Shown: one piece after another, positions 27,578 through 35,931 of the stretch | Layout: every line of letters begins with the position of its first letter | Position numbering within the stretch: position 1 is the first letter of the stretch | NCBI GenBank assembly: GCA_027318915.1 | Contig: DAHVOH010000005.1 | Location: 1 to 64,000, forward strand | DNA length: 64,000 nucleotides | Direction of reading: 5' to 3' | Source: Clostridiales bacterium | GTDB taxonomy: Bacteria; Bacillota_E; Sulfobacillia; Sulfobacillales; JAIMBI01 | Program-made: the position numbers and the translations under genes | Notes under the pieces: model-generated | Told to the model about the DNA's origin: nothing | Database searches by the model: none | What the model saw: the letters and a program-made list of their open reading frames with translations, nothing else

Positions 27578-29280
27578 GCCGGATTGTGCCCCTGCCCGCG
27601 GTGGTGGCCGACCAAATCGCCGCCGGTGAAGTGGTGGAGCGGCCCGCATCGGTGGTCAAGGAGCTGATTGAGAATGCCCTCGACGCGGAGGCCACGCGCA
27701 TCCGCGTAGACGTCCAGAGCGGGATGCAACCGGTGCTCACGGTCGATGACGATGGAGCGGGGATGGACCGTGACGACGTGGAACAGTGCATCGGCCGCCA
27801 TTGCACGTCCAAAATCACCCGCTTGGACGATCTGGATACGCTTCGGACGCTGGGATTCCGGGGCGAAGCGCTGGCCGCCATCGCCGCTGTCTCGCGCCTG
27901 ACCGTCGAGAGCCGCGACGAGGCCAGTGCGCACGGCTGGCGCATCGTGGTCGTGAACGGGCGGGTGACGGATCGCGGACCGATCAGCCGCCGACGCGGCA
28001 CACGCGTCCGCTGCGAGGACCTGTTCGCCGTCCTCCCGGCACGGCAGAAGGCTCTGAAGAGCCCCGCCGCCGAGCTGCAGGCCATCCACCAATGGGTGGT
28101 GATGTTGGCCCTGTCCCGGCCCGATGTGGCCCTGTCCCTGGTCATTGACGGTCGCGACCAGTTTCAGACCCGTGGTGACGGCGACCGCCGGGCGGCACTC
28201 GGCGCCATCTATGGCGCCGAGCGTGCTGAGCGGGCTCTGGTCGTGTCCGGCGCCGCGCTGGGCGGTGCCGTGCGGGTGGAAGGGCTGGTGGCGCCGCCGG
28301 ACCAGGCTCGCGGGAGTCGCCAGACCCAGATGCTGACCGTCAACGGCCGGGTGGTGCACAACTGGGCTCTGCGCGCCGCCGTGGAGCAGGCGTTTGGCCC
28401 GCTGGTGGCGGAGCGCCGGTACCCGCAGTTTTGGCTCGCCGTCACCGTGGCGCCGGAAGATGTGGACCCGAACGCCCATCCGACCAAGGCCGAGGTCCGT
28501 CTCACCCATGATCGCGCGGTGGCGGGACTCATCCGCACGGCAGTCACGGAGGCGCTCCGCACCAGTCCCGCCTTTCCGCTGCGGCCGGAGTCCGTCGCGG
28601 CGGGGGGTGACCGGGCTCAGGAATCCGGTCTCGACCAGTCGCGGTGGGCATGGGAGGAGCCTGCCGAACAAGCCGGCGGGCGCGTGCTGCACGACGAGAT
28701 CGGCGCCTTGACGCCGGTAGCGCAGTGGGGGCTGCGCTACATTGTCGCCGAGGGCCCCGGAACCCTCTACGTCATCGACCAGCACGCGGCCCAGGAGCGC
28801 GTCCTGTACGACCAGCTGCGCCGACGGGCCGACCTGTCCGCGTGGGGGCAACCCCTGCTGGTGCCGCTCGCGTTGACCCTGACTCCGGTGGAATGGGGCG
28901 CCCTGCATGACCAGGAGGATGCACTCCGGGCCGCGGGCTTTGCCTGGGATGCGCTGGGAGGCACCACGCTCGCGCTGCGCCAGGTTCCCGAACCTCTCGG
29001 CGACACGCTGGACCTGACGCTGGTGGGCCATCTGCTGCAGTCTCTGCTGGAGCAGGGCTGGGCCGCCCAACATCCCGTGTCGTGGGTCGCCGACCACCGT
29101 CTGGCCACGGCGGCCTGCAAGGCGGCCATCAAAGCCAACCGCCCGCTGGCGCGGGTGGAGATGGAGCAACTGCTGCGAGCTTTGGCCGCGACGGAGTCTC
29201 CCCGCTCGTGCCCTCACGGGAGACCGGTGATCCTGACGCTGGAACTGGAGGAGGTGGACCGTCACTTTGGCCGCCGATGA
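27574..29280 (+). CDS. mutL: DNA mismatch repair protein MutL
   Basis: A 568-residue GHKL ATPase and endonuclease. N-terminal motifs: ELIENALDAEA, DDDGAGMDRDD, TLGFRGEALAAIAAV. The C-terminal nuclease region has DQHAAQERVLYD, where the last position is Asp instead of the usual Glu in DQHA(X)2E(X)4E, plus ACKAAIKAN and CPHGRPV. This suggests an active nicking MutL, as in bacteria without MutH. ATG 27574 overlaps the mutS stop; AAAGGAG is upstream. Confidence 0.96.
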   Translation: MSRIVPLPAVVADQIAAGEVVERPASVVKELIENALDAEATRIRVDVQSGMQPVLTVDDDGAGMDRDDVEQCIGRHCTSKITRLDDLDTLRTLGFRGEALAAIAAVSRLTVESRDEASAHGWRIVVVNGRVTDRGPISRRRGTRVRCEDLFAVLPARQKALKSPAAELQAIHQWVVMLALSRPDVALSLVIDGRDQFQTRGDGDRRAALGAIYGAERAERALVVSGAALGGAVRVEGLVAPPDQARGSRQTQMLTVNGRVVHNWALRAAVEQAFGPLVAERRYPQFWLAVTVAPEDVDPNAHPTKAEVRLTHDRAVAGLIRTAVTEALRTSPAFPLRPESVAAGGDRAQESGLDQSRWAWEEPAEQAGGRVLHDEIGALTPVAQWGLRYIVAEGPGTLYVIDQHAAQERVLYDQLRRRADLSAWGQPLLVPLALTLTPVEWGALHDQEDALRAAGFAWDALGGTTLALRQVPEPLGDTLDLTLVGHLLQSLLEQGWAAQHPVSWVADHRLATAACKAAIKANRPLARVEMEQLLRALAATESPRSCPHGRPVILTLELEEVDRHFGRR

Positions 29281-30208
29281 CCCGCTGTTGGTACTGGGCG
29301 GACCCACGGCCGTCGGTAAAAGCCGTCTGGCGCTGCGTTGGGCGGAGAGGGTGGGGGCCGAGATCATCGCCGCCGACTCGGCGACGGTGTATCGGGGATT
29401 GGAGATTGGCAACGCCAAGCCGACGGCGGCCGACCGGGCCCGCGTTCCCCACCATCTGCTGGATGTGGTGGGCCCCGCCGACCACTTCACCGTCGCGCGA
29501 TTTCAAGAGTTGGCCCAGCGGGCCGTGGGGGAGATCCGGGCCCGGGGTCACCTGGTTCTGGTGGTGGGCGGCACCGGGCTTTGGATCCGGAGCCTGACCG
29601 AAGGGTTCGTCTTCCCACCGGTGCGCCAGCCGGGGTGGGACGCGGAAGTGGCCCGCTGGCAGAGGGAGCGCGGACTGGCGGCGGTGCGCCGCCAGCTGCG
29701 GATCGTGGACCCCGCCGGTTACGAAGGAACCGCGGCGGGTGACGCGCGCCGCATTCGTCGGGCGCTCGCGGCATACTTGGGCACCGGCCGCCAGCTGGCG
29801 CGCAACGCGCCCACTCCGCGTCCGAGCCTCAAAGTGGCGCTCACGCGCAGCCCGGAACATCTGAATGACCGCATCGCGCGCCGAGCACAACAGCAGCTGG
29901 CCGACGGCCTGCAGCAGGAGGTGCTGCACTGGCTCAGCCGGGGCCTGTCGCCCCGCGCCCAAGCGCTGCAGGCTCTCGGCTACCGTGAAACGGTGGCGTG
30001 GGCACGCGGTCTCCTCCCGGAAGCGGACCTCCTCGCCCTCATCGTCCGCCACACCCGCCAGTACGCGAAGCGCCAGCGGACGTGGTTCCGCCACGAGCCC
30101 GGCGTCCGCTGGATCAACCTGGACGAGGTGGACGAAGAGGGCGCCGTGGCTCAGTTGGTGCGATGGACCGCGGAGGTTACCGGCAGAACACCTGCTGGCC
30201 GATGGTGA
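29267..30208 (+). CDS. miaA: tRNA dimethylallyltransferase MiaA
   Basis: A 313-residue enzyme adding the dimethylallyl group to A37 of UNN-reading tRNAs. P-loop GGPTAVGKSRLALR, then AADSATVYRGLEIGNAKP (DSxQVY motif with Gln to Thr), VVGGTGLWIRSL, and late QALGYRETVAW and HTRQYAKRQRTWFR are all diagnostic. The start is TTG 29267, overlapping the end of mutL by 14 bp, with GGAGGAGG upstream. The end overlaps the convergent SleB-like gene by about 32 bp. hfq, often next in Bacillota, is not here. Confidence 0.94.
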   Translation: MAADDPLLVLGGPTAVGKSRLALRWAERVGAEIIAADSATVYRGLEIGNAKPTAADRARVPHHLLDVVGPADHFTVARFQELAQRAVGEIRARGHLVLVVGGTGLWIRSLTEGFVFPPVRQPGWDAEVARWQRERGLAAVRRQLRIVDPAGYEGTAAGDARRIRRALAAYLGTGRQLARNAPTPRPSLKVALTRSPEHLNDRIARRAQQQLADGLQQEVLHWLSRGLSPRAQALQALGYRETVAWARGLLPEADLLALIVRHTRQYAKRQRTWFRHEPGVRWINLDEVDEEGAVAQLVRWTAEVTGRTPAGRW

Positions 30209-31019
30209 CAATGACGGGCAGTGCCTTCATCCACGGATTGGTGGTCAGAGCCGGGTTGTAATAGTACAGCGCCCCGTCGGTGGGATCCTCGCCGTCCAGC
30301 GCCGCCTGTGCGGCTCGATACGCCGCCGGCGAGGGTGACTGCCAGTAGGTGCCGTTGGACACCGAATCGAACTGGCCGGGCTGAAAAATCACGCCGGCCA
30401 CCGACTTGGGAAACCCCGGCGCCCGAACCCGGTTCAGCACCACCGCCGCGACCGCCACCATGCCCAGAAACGGTTGGTCACCAGCCTCGGCCTGCACCAA
30501 GTGCGCCAGTTCCACCAGGGCGTTGGCCGCCGCCGTGACCGCCTTCAGCGGAGCGGTGGGTGCGGGCGAGGATGGCGCCGGGATCCAGAGCACTTGGCCG
30601 GGCTGAATAACGGTGTTGCCCAGAGCATTCAGCCCCGTCAGGGCGGACAGGCTCACCCCGAACGTGGCGGCGATTTGCGACAGGGTGTCGCCGGCTCGCA
30701 CGACCACGCGTCCGGGGATGATGAGCCAAGTCCCCGCCTCAATCAACGTCGAGGTTCCCAGACCATTGGCCCGCTGCAGCGCGGGCACGGTGGTGTCATA
30801 CGTCTGGGCGAGGCCCCAGAGCGTGTCGCCGGGTACCAATAGGACGCGGTGGGCGGCCGTTCCGGACACCGGGACCGGGACTTGTCCCTCCGCCGTTGGC
30901 GCGGCGGGGTTGCTCACCGGGGGCGCTGCGGCCCGTGCCGCCGGATCCCCGAGCCAAGGTGCCGCCACCAGCATCGCCACACCCAGGGCGCCAACCAGCG
31001 CCCGTTGTCGCTGCCTCAT
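30177..31019 (-). CDS. LysM-containing cell-wall hydrolase, SleB/CwlJ type
   Basis: A 280-residue secreted protein. A signal peptide (residues ~8-30) is followed by two LysM peptidoglycan-binding repeats (LVPGDTLWGLAQTYDTTVPAL and, about 45 residues later, VRAGDTLSQIAATFGVSLSAL) and a C-terminal hydrolase_2 domain (LVQAEAGDQPFLGMVAVAAVVLNRV, then GALYYYNPA). This is the catalytic domain of the spore-cortex lytic enzymes SleB and CwlJ, so a role in germination or in wall turnover is likely. It is convergent with and overlaps miaA. Confidence 0.88.
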   Translation of the reverse strand: MRQRQRALVGALGVAMLVAAPWLGDPAARAAAPPVSNPAAPTAEGQVPVPVSGTAAHRVLLVPGDTLWGLAQTYDTTVPALQRANGLGTSTLIEAGTWLIIPGRVVVRAGDTLSQIAATFGVSLSALTGLNALGNTVIQPGQVLWIPAPSSPAPTAPLKAVTAAANALVELAHLVQAEAGDQPFLGMVAVAAVVLNRVRAPGFPKSVAGVIFQPGQFDSVSNGTYWQSPSPAAYRAAQAALDGEDPTDGALYYYNPALTTNPWMKALPVIVTIGQQVFCR

Positions 31020-31217
31020 CAGCTTCCTCCCTTATGCCGTCGGCCCAGTGAGCAGAAAACAACGGCGAGTCGGCTCCCCGGCTGGCGGGCACCGGCGCGG
31101 ACGCCGCACGGCTCCGGGCCGCGTGTGGTACATGCCTATGCCGGGGAGGACAAGACCTTGCCGGAAATTCTCCGGCAGCGGACGCGTCGGGGCGCATGGG
31201 ACCGGCTTAGTCGCACG

Positions 31218-31223
31218 TATGAT
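31218..31223 (+). promoter_or_regulatory. -10-like box TATGAT upstream of spoVK
   Basis: TATGAT at 31218-31223 lies about 27 nt before GTG 31250, leaving room for the GGAGGAGAAGGGGG ribosome binding site. No clear -35 is seen. Confidence 0.35.
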
Positions 31224-31249
31224 GGCGGGAGGAGAAGGGGGAGGGCCAG

Positions 31250-32221
31250 GTGACGGCACCGACCAGCTCGGCGCCGGAGAGCCCGCGCCAGCTCATACGA
31301 TGGCTCGAAGCCGGCAAGGTGTCCACCACTGAGGCCCTTTCCGAGCTGCGGCGCCTGGAAAGCGGACGTCTCGCCGATCACTTAGTGGTGGCCGACGATC
31401 GACGGCCGATCGTGGAGCGCGTCCTCCGGGAACTGGACGCTCTGGTTGGTCTCGCCGGCGTCAAGCAGCAGGTGCGCGAAATTTGGGCGCTGGTGGAGAT
31501 CCAGCAGCGACGGCGGGCGCTTCAGCTGAATACGGACACCCACACGCTGCACATGGTGTTCCGGGGCGCCCCCGGGACCGGAAAGACCACCGTGGCCCGC
31601 GTCCTGGGCCGGCTGTTTCATGCTTTGAACGTGCTGCCCAAAGGGCATCTGGTCGAGGTGGAGCGCGCCGATTTGGTCGGGGAGTATATCGGCCACACCG
31701 CTCAGAAGACCCGCGAGGCGGTCCGCCGAGCGCTCGGCGGCATCCTCTTTGTGGACGAGGCCTACGCACTGGCCCGGGGTGGGGAGAAAGACTTTGGCAA
31801 AGAGGCCATCGACACACTGGTCAAGTCGATGGAAGATCACAAAGAAGACTTTCTTCTCGTGCTGGCCGGCTACCCGCAGGAGATGACGGCGTTTTTGCAG
31901 GCCAACCCGGGACTTTTGTCCCGTCTGCCCATCCATCTCACCTTTCCCAACTACGATGCCGCGGAAATGCTGGAAATCGCCGAACGCATGCTCGAAGAGC
32001 GCCAATACCGCGCCAGCGACGAGGCGCGAGAGTACCTGCGCCGATTTTTCGGAGCGCACACCGGCCTCTGGCATGCCAACGCAGGCAACGGGCGCCTGGT
32101 GCGCAACATGGTGGAGCGCGCCATCCGACGCCAGGCCGTGCGCCTGATGAGCCAAACGGACAATCCGACCCGCGATCAGTTGATGCTGTTGGAGAGGCAG
32201 GACTGGGAGCAGAACCCCTGA
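31250..32221 (+). CDS. spoVK: AAA+ ATPase of the CbxX/CfxQ family, stage V sporulation protein K
   Basis: A 323-residue AAA ATPase. Residues ~62-320 form the CbxX/SpoVK module: LVGLAGVKQQVREI, Walker A GAPGTGKTT (~106-114), GGILFVDEAYALARG as Walker B, and the sensor region FLLVLAGYPQEM. In Bacillus SpoVK is needed for spore maturation; relatives act as rubisco activases. The genomic place downstream of miaA supports the sporulation assignment. GTG 31250 has a strong purine-rich site upstream. The stop overlaps the start of the GTPase gene. Confidence 0.9.
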   Translation: MTAPTSSAPESPRQLIRWLEAGKVSTTEALSELRRLESGRLADHLVVADDRRPIVERVLRELDALVGLAGVKQQVREIWALVEIQQRRRALQLNTDTHTLHMVFRGAPGTGKTTVARVLGRLFHALNVLPKGHLVEVERADLVGEYIGHTAQKTREAVRRALGGILFVDEAYALARGGEKDFGKEAIDTLVKSMEDHKEDFLLVLAGYPQEMTAFLQANPGLLSRLPIHLTFPNYDAAEMLEIAERMLEERQYRASDEAREYLRRFFGAHTGLWHANAGNGRLVRNMVERAIRRQAVRLMSQTDNPTRDQLMLLERQDWEQNP

Positions 32222-32820
32222 TGCCCCTGGTGGTGGTGGTGGGCCGCCCGCTGGCCGGAAAAACCTTGTTCACCCTGGGTCTGGCGCGTCAGTTCGGGAT
32301 TCGCCGGGTGTCCTGGCCGAGCCCGCAGCCCGGCGCGGAGAGTGTGAGCGTGGCGGAGGCCCGGCGCCGCGTCCTGCAGGCCGGCCGTCGCGCCACGCCC
32401 ACGTTCTGCATCCCGGTGGGTTTGGGCCAGGGCCGGAATCACCGCGTCCTGACCCTCATGGACACCGCCGGCCTCACCGACGGCATCGCCCGGCACGAGG
32501 CGAGCCGGCGCGCCATGGCGGACGTGCTGGACACGCTGCAGCGCGCTGACATTGTGCTCCATGTGGTGGACGCCGCCGCTCTCGGCATCCGCTTGACCCG
32601 CACGCTGGATCCCGTCGACCGAGCGCTGCGGGACTACGCCCGCACGCGCCCCGCCTACGCCCTGGTGGCGCACAAATGGGACCGGGTCGAGGCCCGGCGC
32701 GCATGGTCACACTGGGAACGCGAGCGCGACCAGGTTCCGTTCCTGACCGTCTCCTCCCTGCGCGGCCAAGGCTTCCGGGCCGTCCAGCAGTTTGTCCTCG
32801 CGGTCTGCCCGCCACGCTGA
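32221..32820 (+). CDS. Small Era-like GTPase
   Basis: A 199-residue stand-alone GTPase domain. G1 is GRPLAGKTLF, G3 is LMDTAGLTDG, and G4 appears as AHKWD in place of NKxD, so guanine recognition may differ. The N-terminus is at the P-loop itself and there is no KH or extra domain. ATG 32221 overlaps the spoVK stop, so the two are coupled. In many Bacillota the large GTPase HflX follows this region; this short protein occupies that place but lacks HflX features. Confidence 0.75.
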   Translation: MPLVVVVGRPLAGKTLFTLGLARQFGIRRVSWPSPQPGAESVSVAEARRRVLQAGRRATPTFCIPVGLGQGRNHRVLTLMDTAGLTDGIARHEASRRAMADVLDTLQRADIVLHVVDAAALGIRLTRTLDPVDRALRDYARTRPAYALVAHKWDRVEARRAWSHWERERDQVPFLTVSSLRGQGFRAVQQFVLAVCPPR

Positions 32821-32842
32821 GGCGCGACGCCGGCAGGACAGT

Positions 32843-32851
32843 TGCTATAAT
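32843..32851 (+). promoter_or_regulatory. Extended -10 promoter, leaderless for the PLP enzyme gene
   Basis: TG-C-TATAAT (32843-32851) is a perfect extended -10. It ends 8 nt before GTG 32860, and no Shine-Dalgarno is present, so the transcript probably begins at or near the start codon. Confidence 0.55.
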
Positions 32852-32859
32852 GCCTCGGG

Positions 32860-34068
32860 GTGACAAATGTGCCCATGGTCCCGCAAGCCGTCCGAACGGC
32901 GGCCGAAGCCCTGGCTGTGGACAACCTGGAGCGGGTGTTGAACGCCTTTCGCCGTGTGCGCCTGGCCAGCCATGATCTGGTGGGCAGCGAAGGATACGGG
33001 TATGTGGACCCCGGCCGCGACAAGCTGGAGGGGGTTTACGCCGAACTGCTGGGCGCGGAGGCGGCGCTGGTCCGACCGCAGCTGGTGTCGGGCACCCACG
33101 CCTTGGCGCACATGGTGCGGGGTGTCGTGGAAAGGGGCCAGCACCTTGTGCTGGCCGGACCTGTCTACGACACCTTGCAGGGATTGATGGCGCCGGATAG
33201 CCGTCACCCGCTGAGTCTCGCCCGGCAGGGAGTGCGCCTCTCGTCGGTGCCCGCGGGCGAGGAGGGCCTCGACCGAGGTGCGTGGGAGCACGCTCTGGCC
33301 GAGGCCCCGGACTGGGTCTACCTCCAGCGCTCACGCGGATATCAGCGCCGCCCGTCTTGGCCCATCGAAACGCTGGCCGACTGGATTGACGAGGCGCACC
33401 GGGCGGGCGCCCAGGTCCTGGTGGACAATTGCTACGGCGAGTTCACCCATCGCAGCGAGCCGGGTCACTGGGGCGCCGATCTGCTGGCGGGCAGTCTGCT
33501 GAAAAACCCCGGCGGCGGTCTGGCTCCGGGGGGAGGATACGTCGCCGGGCGGCGCCGCTTGATCGAGCGCGTGGCCGACCATCTGTACGCCCCGGGCTTG
33601 GGCAGCGGCATCGGACCGTCCGGACCCGCGCTCCGCTGGTATTGGCAGGGCCTGTTTTATGCGCCCCACGCGGTCACCGAGGCCCTCATCGGATCGGCGG
33701 AAGCGGCGGCGCTGTTTTCTGCTGCCGGCTTTGCCGTGGATCCGCCGCCGGATGCGTGGCCCCGTCCGGACATCATCCTGGCCGTCGCCTTGGACAGTCA
33801 GGCCCAGCTGTTGACGGCCCTGGCGGCCGTCCAGGAGATGTCGCCGCTGGACAGTTTCGTGGTGCCCGAACCGGGACCGGTGCCCGGCTATGCGTCGTTC
33901 GTGGCGATGGCGGCCAGCGGCTTTGTGCCCGGCGGCTCGCTGGAGCTGAGCGCCGATGCGCCGGTGGCCCCCCCGTGGACCCTCTATCTGCAGGGAGGTG
34001 TGATGCGCCAACACACCGTCCTCGCGGCCCGGCACATTCTGCGCCGGCTCGGACGCGCCCCCGCCTGA
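32860..34068 (+). CDS. PLP-dependent methionine gamma-lyase family protein (aluminium-resistance protein type)
   Basis: A 402-residue fold-type I PLP enzyme of the family annotated as aluminium resistance or methionine gamma-lyase family protein, which in Bacillota lies near miaA, hflX and lexA. Visible: GSEGYGYVDPGRDKLEGVYA, VRPQLVSGTHALAHM, VLVDNCYGEFTHRSEP (PLP-binding Asp) and the probable Schiff-base Lys in GSLLKNPGGGLAPGGGY. The real reaction in this lineage is not known. GTG 32860 fits a leaderless transcript; ATG 32875 is an alternative. Confidence 0.85.
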   Translation: MTNVPMVPQAVRTAAEALAVDNLERVLNAFRRVRLASHDLVGSEGYGYVDPGRDKLEGVYAELLGAEAALVRPQLVSGTHALAHMVRGVVERGQHLVLAGPVYDTLQGLMAPDSRHPLSLARQGVRLSSVPAGEEGLDRGAWEHALAEAPDWVYLQRSRGYQRRPSWPIETLADWIDEAHRAGAQVLVDNCYGEFTHRSEPGHWGADLLAGSLLKNPGGGLAPGGGYVAGRRRLIERVADHLYAPGLGSGIGPSGPALRWYWQGLFYAPHAVTEALIGSAEAAALFSAAGFAVDPPPDAWPRPDIILAVALDSQAQLLTALAAVQEMSPLDSFVVPEPGPVPGYASFVAMAASGFVPGGSLELSADAPVAPPWTLYLQGGVMRQHTVLAARHILRRLGRAPA

Positions 34069-34078
34069 GCCGGACCGT

Positions 34079-34660
34079 CTAAAAGCCGCGCAGCAGACCG
34101 ACCAGCTTGCCCAAGATCGTGATGTCTTCCGCCACGATGGGCGCATAGCGGGGGTTCTCCGCCAGCAGCAGGACCTTTCCGGCTTGCCGACGCAGGCGTT
34201 TGAGCGTCGCGTCTTCACCCAAGAGGGCCGCCACAATCTCACCATCCTCGGCGGTCGGCTGTTGATGGATGAAGGCGATGTCCTGGTCCAGGATGCCGGC
34301 GCCCACCATGCTGTCGCCCACCACGCGCAGCGCAAAATCCACCCGGGCGGAGAACCAGTCCGAAGGCACCGCCACGGAATCCTCCACCTGCTCCGTGGCC
34401 AGGATGGGAACTCCCGCCGCTATGCGGCCAACCAGGGGCACGTGCCCCGCCCCCGGCCGTTCGCGCAGCACCAGTCCGCGTGACCGTTCCCGGGTCCGGG
34501 ACAGTTGGCCCCGCTGCTCCAAGTCGCGAATGTAGTAGGCGACCGTGGACGTTGAGCGGAGACCCACGCCTTGGGCGATTTCGCGCACCGTGGGCGGATA
34601 TCCGTGCTGCTCGGTGAAACGGGCGATATACTGAACAATGTCGTCACGACGTGAGGGCAT
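34079..34660 (-). CDS. lexA: LexA repressor
   Basis: A 193-residue SOS repressor-protease. The N-terminal winged helix (DIVQYIARFTEQHGYPPTVREI) binds operators. The C-terminal S24 domain has the Ala82-Gly83 self-cleavage bond in GRIAAGVP, the catalytic Ser117 in GDSMVG and Lys154 in ATLKRLRR. ATG 34660 is preferred over the ATG two codons earlier because AAGGAGG is then 8 nt away. It is divergent from the CPBP gene across about 40 bp, in which no obvious Bacillus-type SOS box was seen. Confidence 0.94.
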   Translation of the reverse strand: MPSRRDDIVQYIARFTEQHGYPPTVREIAQGVGLRSTSTVAYYIRDLEQRGQLSRTRERSRGLVLRERPGAGHVPLVGRIAAGVPILATEQVEDSVAVPSDWFSARVDFALRVVGDSMVGAGILDQDIAFIHQQPTAEDGEIVAALLGEDATLKRLRRQAGKVLLLAENPRYAPIVAEDITILGKLVGLLRGF

Positions 34661-34701
34661 GGCCATTGCCTCCTTGCCCCGCGCAGGGGGTGATTGCGTT
34701 C

Positions 34702-35733
34702 ATGGTATCATCACCCGGCGGCCCACGCGAACACTTGGGCGAGAAAAGCCCCGGCCGCCGACAGAGCCTGTTGGGCGCGGTCATGCTGGTGGGAGCGCCG
34801 TTTCTGGTCCTGGCCATGGCCCAGGCGGTGCCCTGGCGGCACTTGGTGCTGGCGTTGGGGGTTCTGCTCTTGACCGGAGCCGGGGGCTATCTCCTGGCCC
34901 GCCCGGGACTCGCGGCGCTGCTGGCGGCGGCCGCCTCCGCCCTGAGTCCCGGGCGCCCGTTTCACTGGACGGATCTGGTCCTGGCCGCGCTGCTCGCCCT
35001 GCTGGCGGGACTCTTGGCCGTGCTGGCCCGTCGCCAGGTACGCGCCGAACTGACGGCGGGCGACGGCCTCTTGGCTGTGGCCCTGATGTTTTTGCTGTCC
35101 GTGGCTCTGACGCTGCTGTCGGGGCTCACCAGCCAGCAACTGGCCTCCCAGAGCGCATTGATGGTGCTTCTGGTGTATCTCCTCACCCCCCCATTGGAAT
35201 TGACGGCCGTCTTGCTGATCCTGCTCCATGCCGGTGCGGTCCGATCGTTTGTCGCCCGCTATTACCGTTGGCATCGCGATACCGGACGGCAGCTGGCGGA
35301 GGGATTCACGTGGGGCATCGCCATCATTCTCCTGACCGCCATCGTGGTGTCGGCGGAGTCCCATGTGCTGGGTGTGTCCATCGTCCCCAACAACCCGTTC
35401 GTCTACAGCCCCCATATGGCGAAAGCCGCATGGCCCCAGGCCGCCCTTCTGATCCTGGCCGTGGTCGTTCTCGCCCCGCTGGCTGAAGAGGCATTGTTCC
35501 GGGGACTCTTGTACGGAGGCTTTCGGCGGCGCCTGCCCCTGTGGGCGGCCGCCGGACTCTCGGCCGTCATCTTCGGCGGCGCGCACATGAACGTCAGTCT
35601 GTTTGTGCCGCTGACGCTGGCCGGCCTCATTCTGGCCATGGTGTTCGACAAGCGCCAGTCGTTGTGGCCGTCCACGGTAGCCCACGCCACCCTGAACGGC
35701 GTCTCCGTGCTATTGGCCCTGCTGCTGCGCTGA
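34702..35733 (+). CDS. CPBP family intramembrane glutamic protease
   Basis: A 343-residue polytopic membrane protein with about nine hydrophobic segments. The C-terminal CPBP (Abi/Rce1-like) domain carries AEEALFRGLLYGGF (EExxxR motif), VIFGGAHMNV and VAHATLNG, the three motifs of this protease family. The long N-terminal membrane part is larger than in minimal CPBP proteins. The start is uncertain: ATG 34702 lies 11 nt after GGGGG, and GTG 34690 is an alternative. The substrate is unknown. Confidence 0.85.
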   Translation: MVSSPGGPREHLGEKSPGRRQSLLGAVMLVGAPFLVLAMAQAVPWRHLVLALGVLLLTGAGGYLLARPGLAALLAAAASALSPGRPFHWTDLVLAALLALLAGLLAVLARRQVRAELTAGDGLLAVALMFLLSVALTLLSGLTSQQLASQSALMVLLVYLLTPPLELTAVLLILLHAGAVRSFVARYYRWHRDTGRQLAEGFTWGIAIILLTAIVVSAESHVLGVSIVPNNPFVYSPHMAKAAWPQAALLILAVVVLAPLAEEALFRGLLYGGFRRRLPLWAAAGLSAVIFGGAHMNVSLFVPLTLAGLILAMVFDKRQSLWPSTVAHATLNGVSVLLALLLR

Positions 35734-35889
35734 ACGCGCTCCGGCCCGGCGCCGATCGGCCCGGGCCGCTCAGGACCGCCCGGGCGGTCGCGGCGCAAGA
35801 GTCCAGCCCCGAACCACCGGTTCCGAAGGTCGGTGTCGGCGCTCCGAGTGCCGGGGTGGACGACTCCCTGCGGTGAGCAAATACTCTTG

Positions 35890-35898
35890 TGCTAAACT
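35890..35898 (+). promoter_or_regulatory. Extended -10 promoter for the beta-oxidation operon
   Basis: TG-C-TAAACT at 35890-35898 lies about 34 nt before ATG 35932, in a locally AT-rich stretch. GGAGG precedes the ATG by 8 nt. Confidence 0.4.
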
Positions 35899-35931
35899 AT
35901 TGCTGAGAGAAAATACTTGGAGGCGAGGCCC

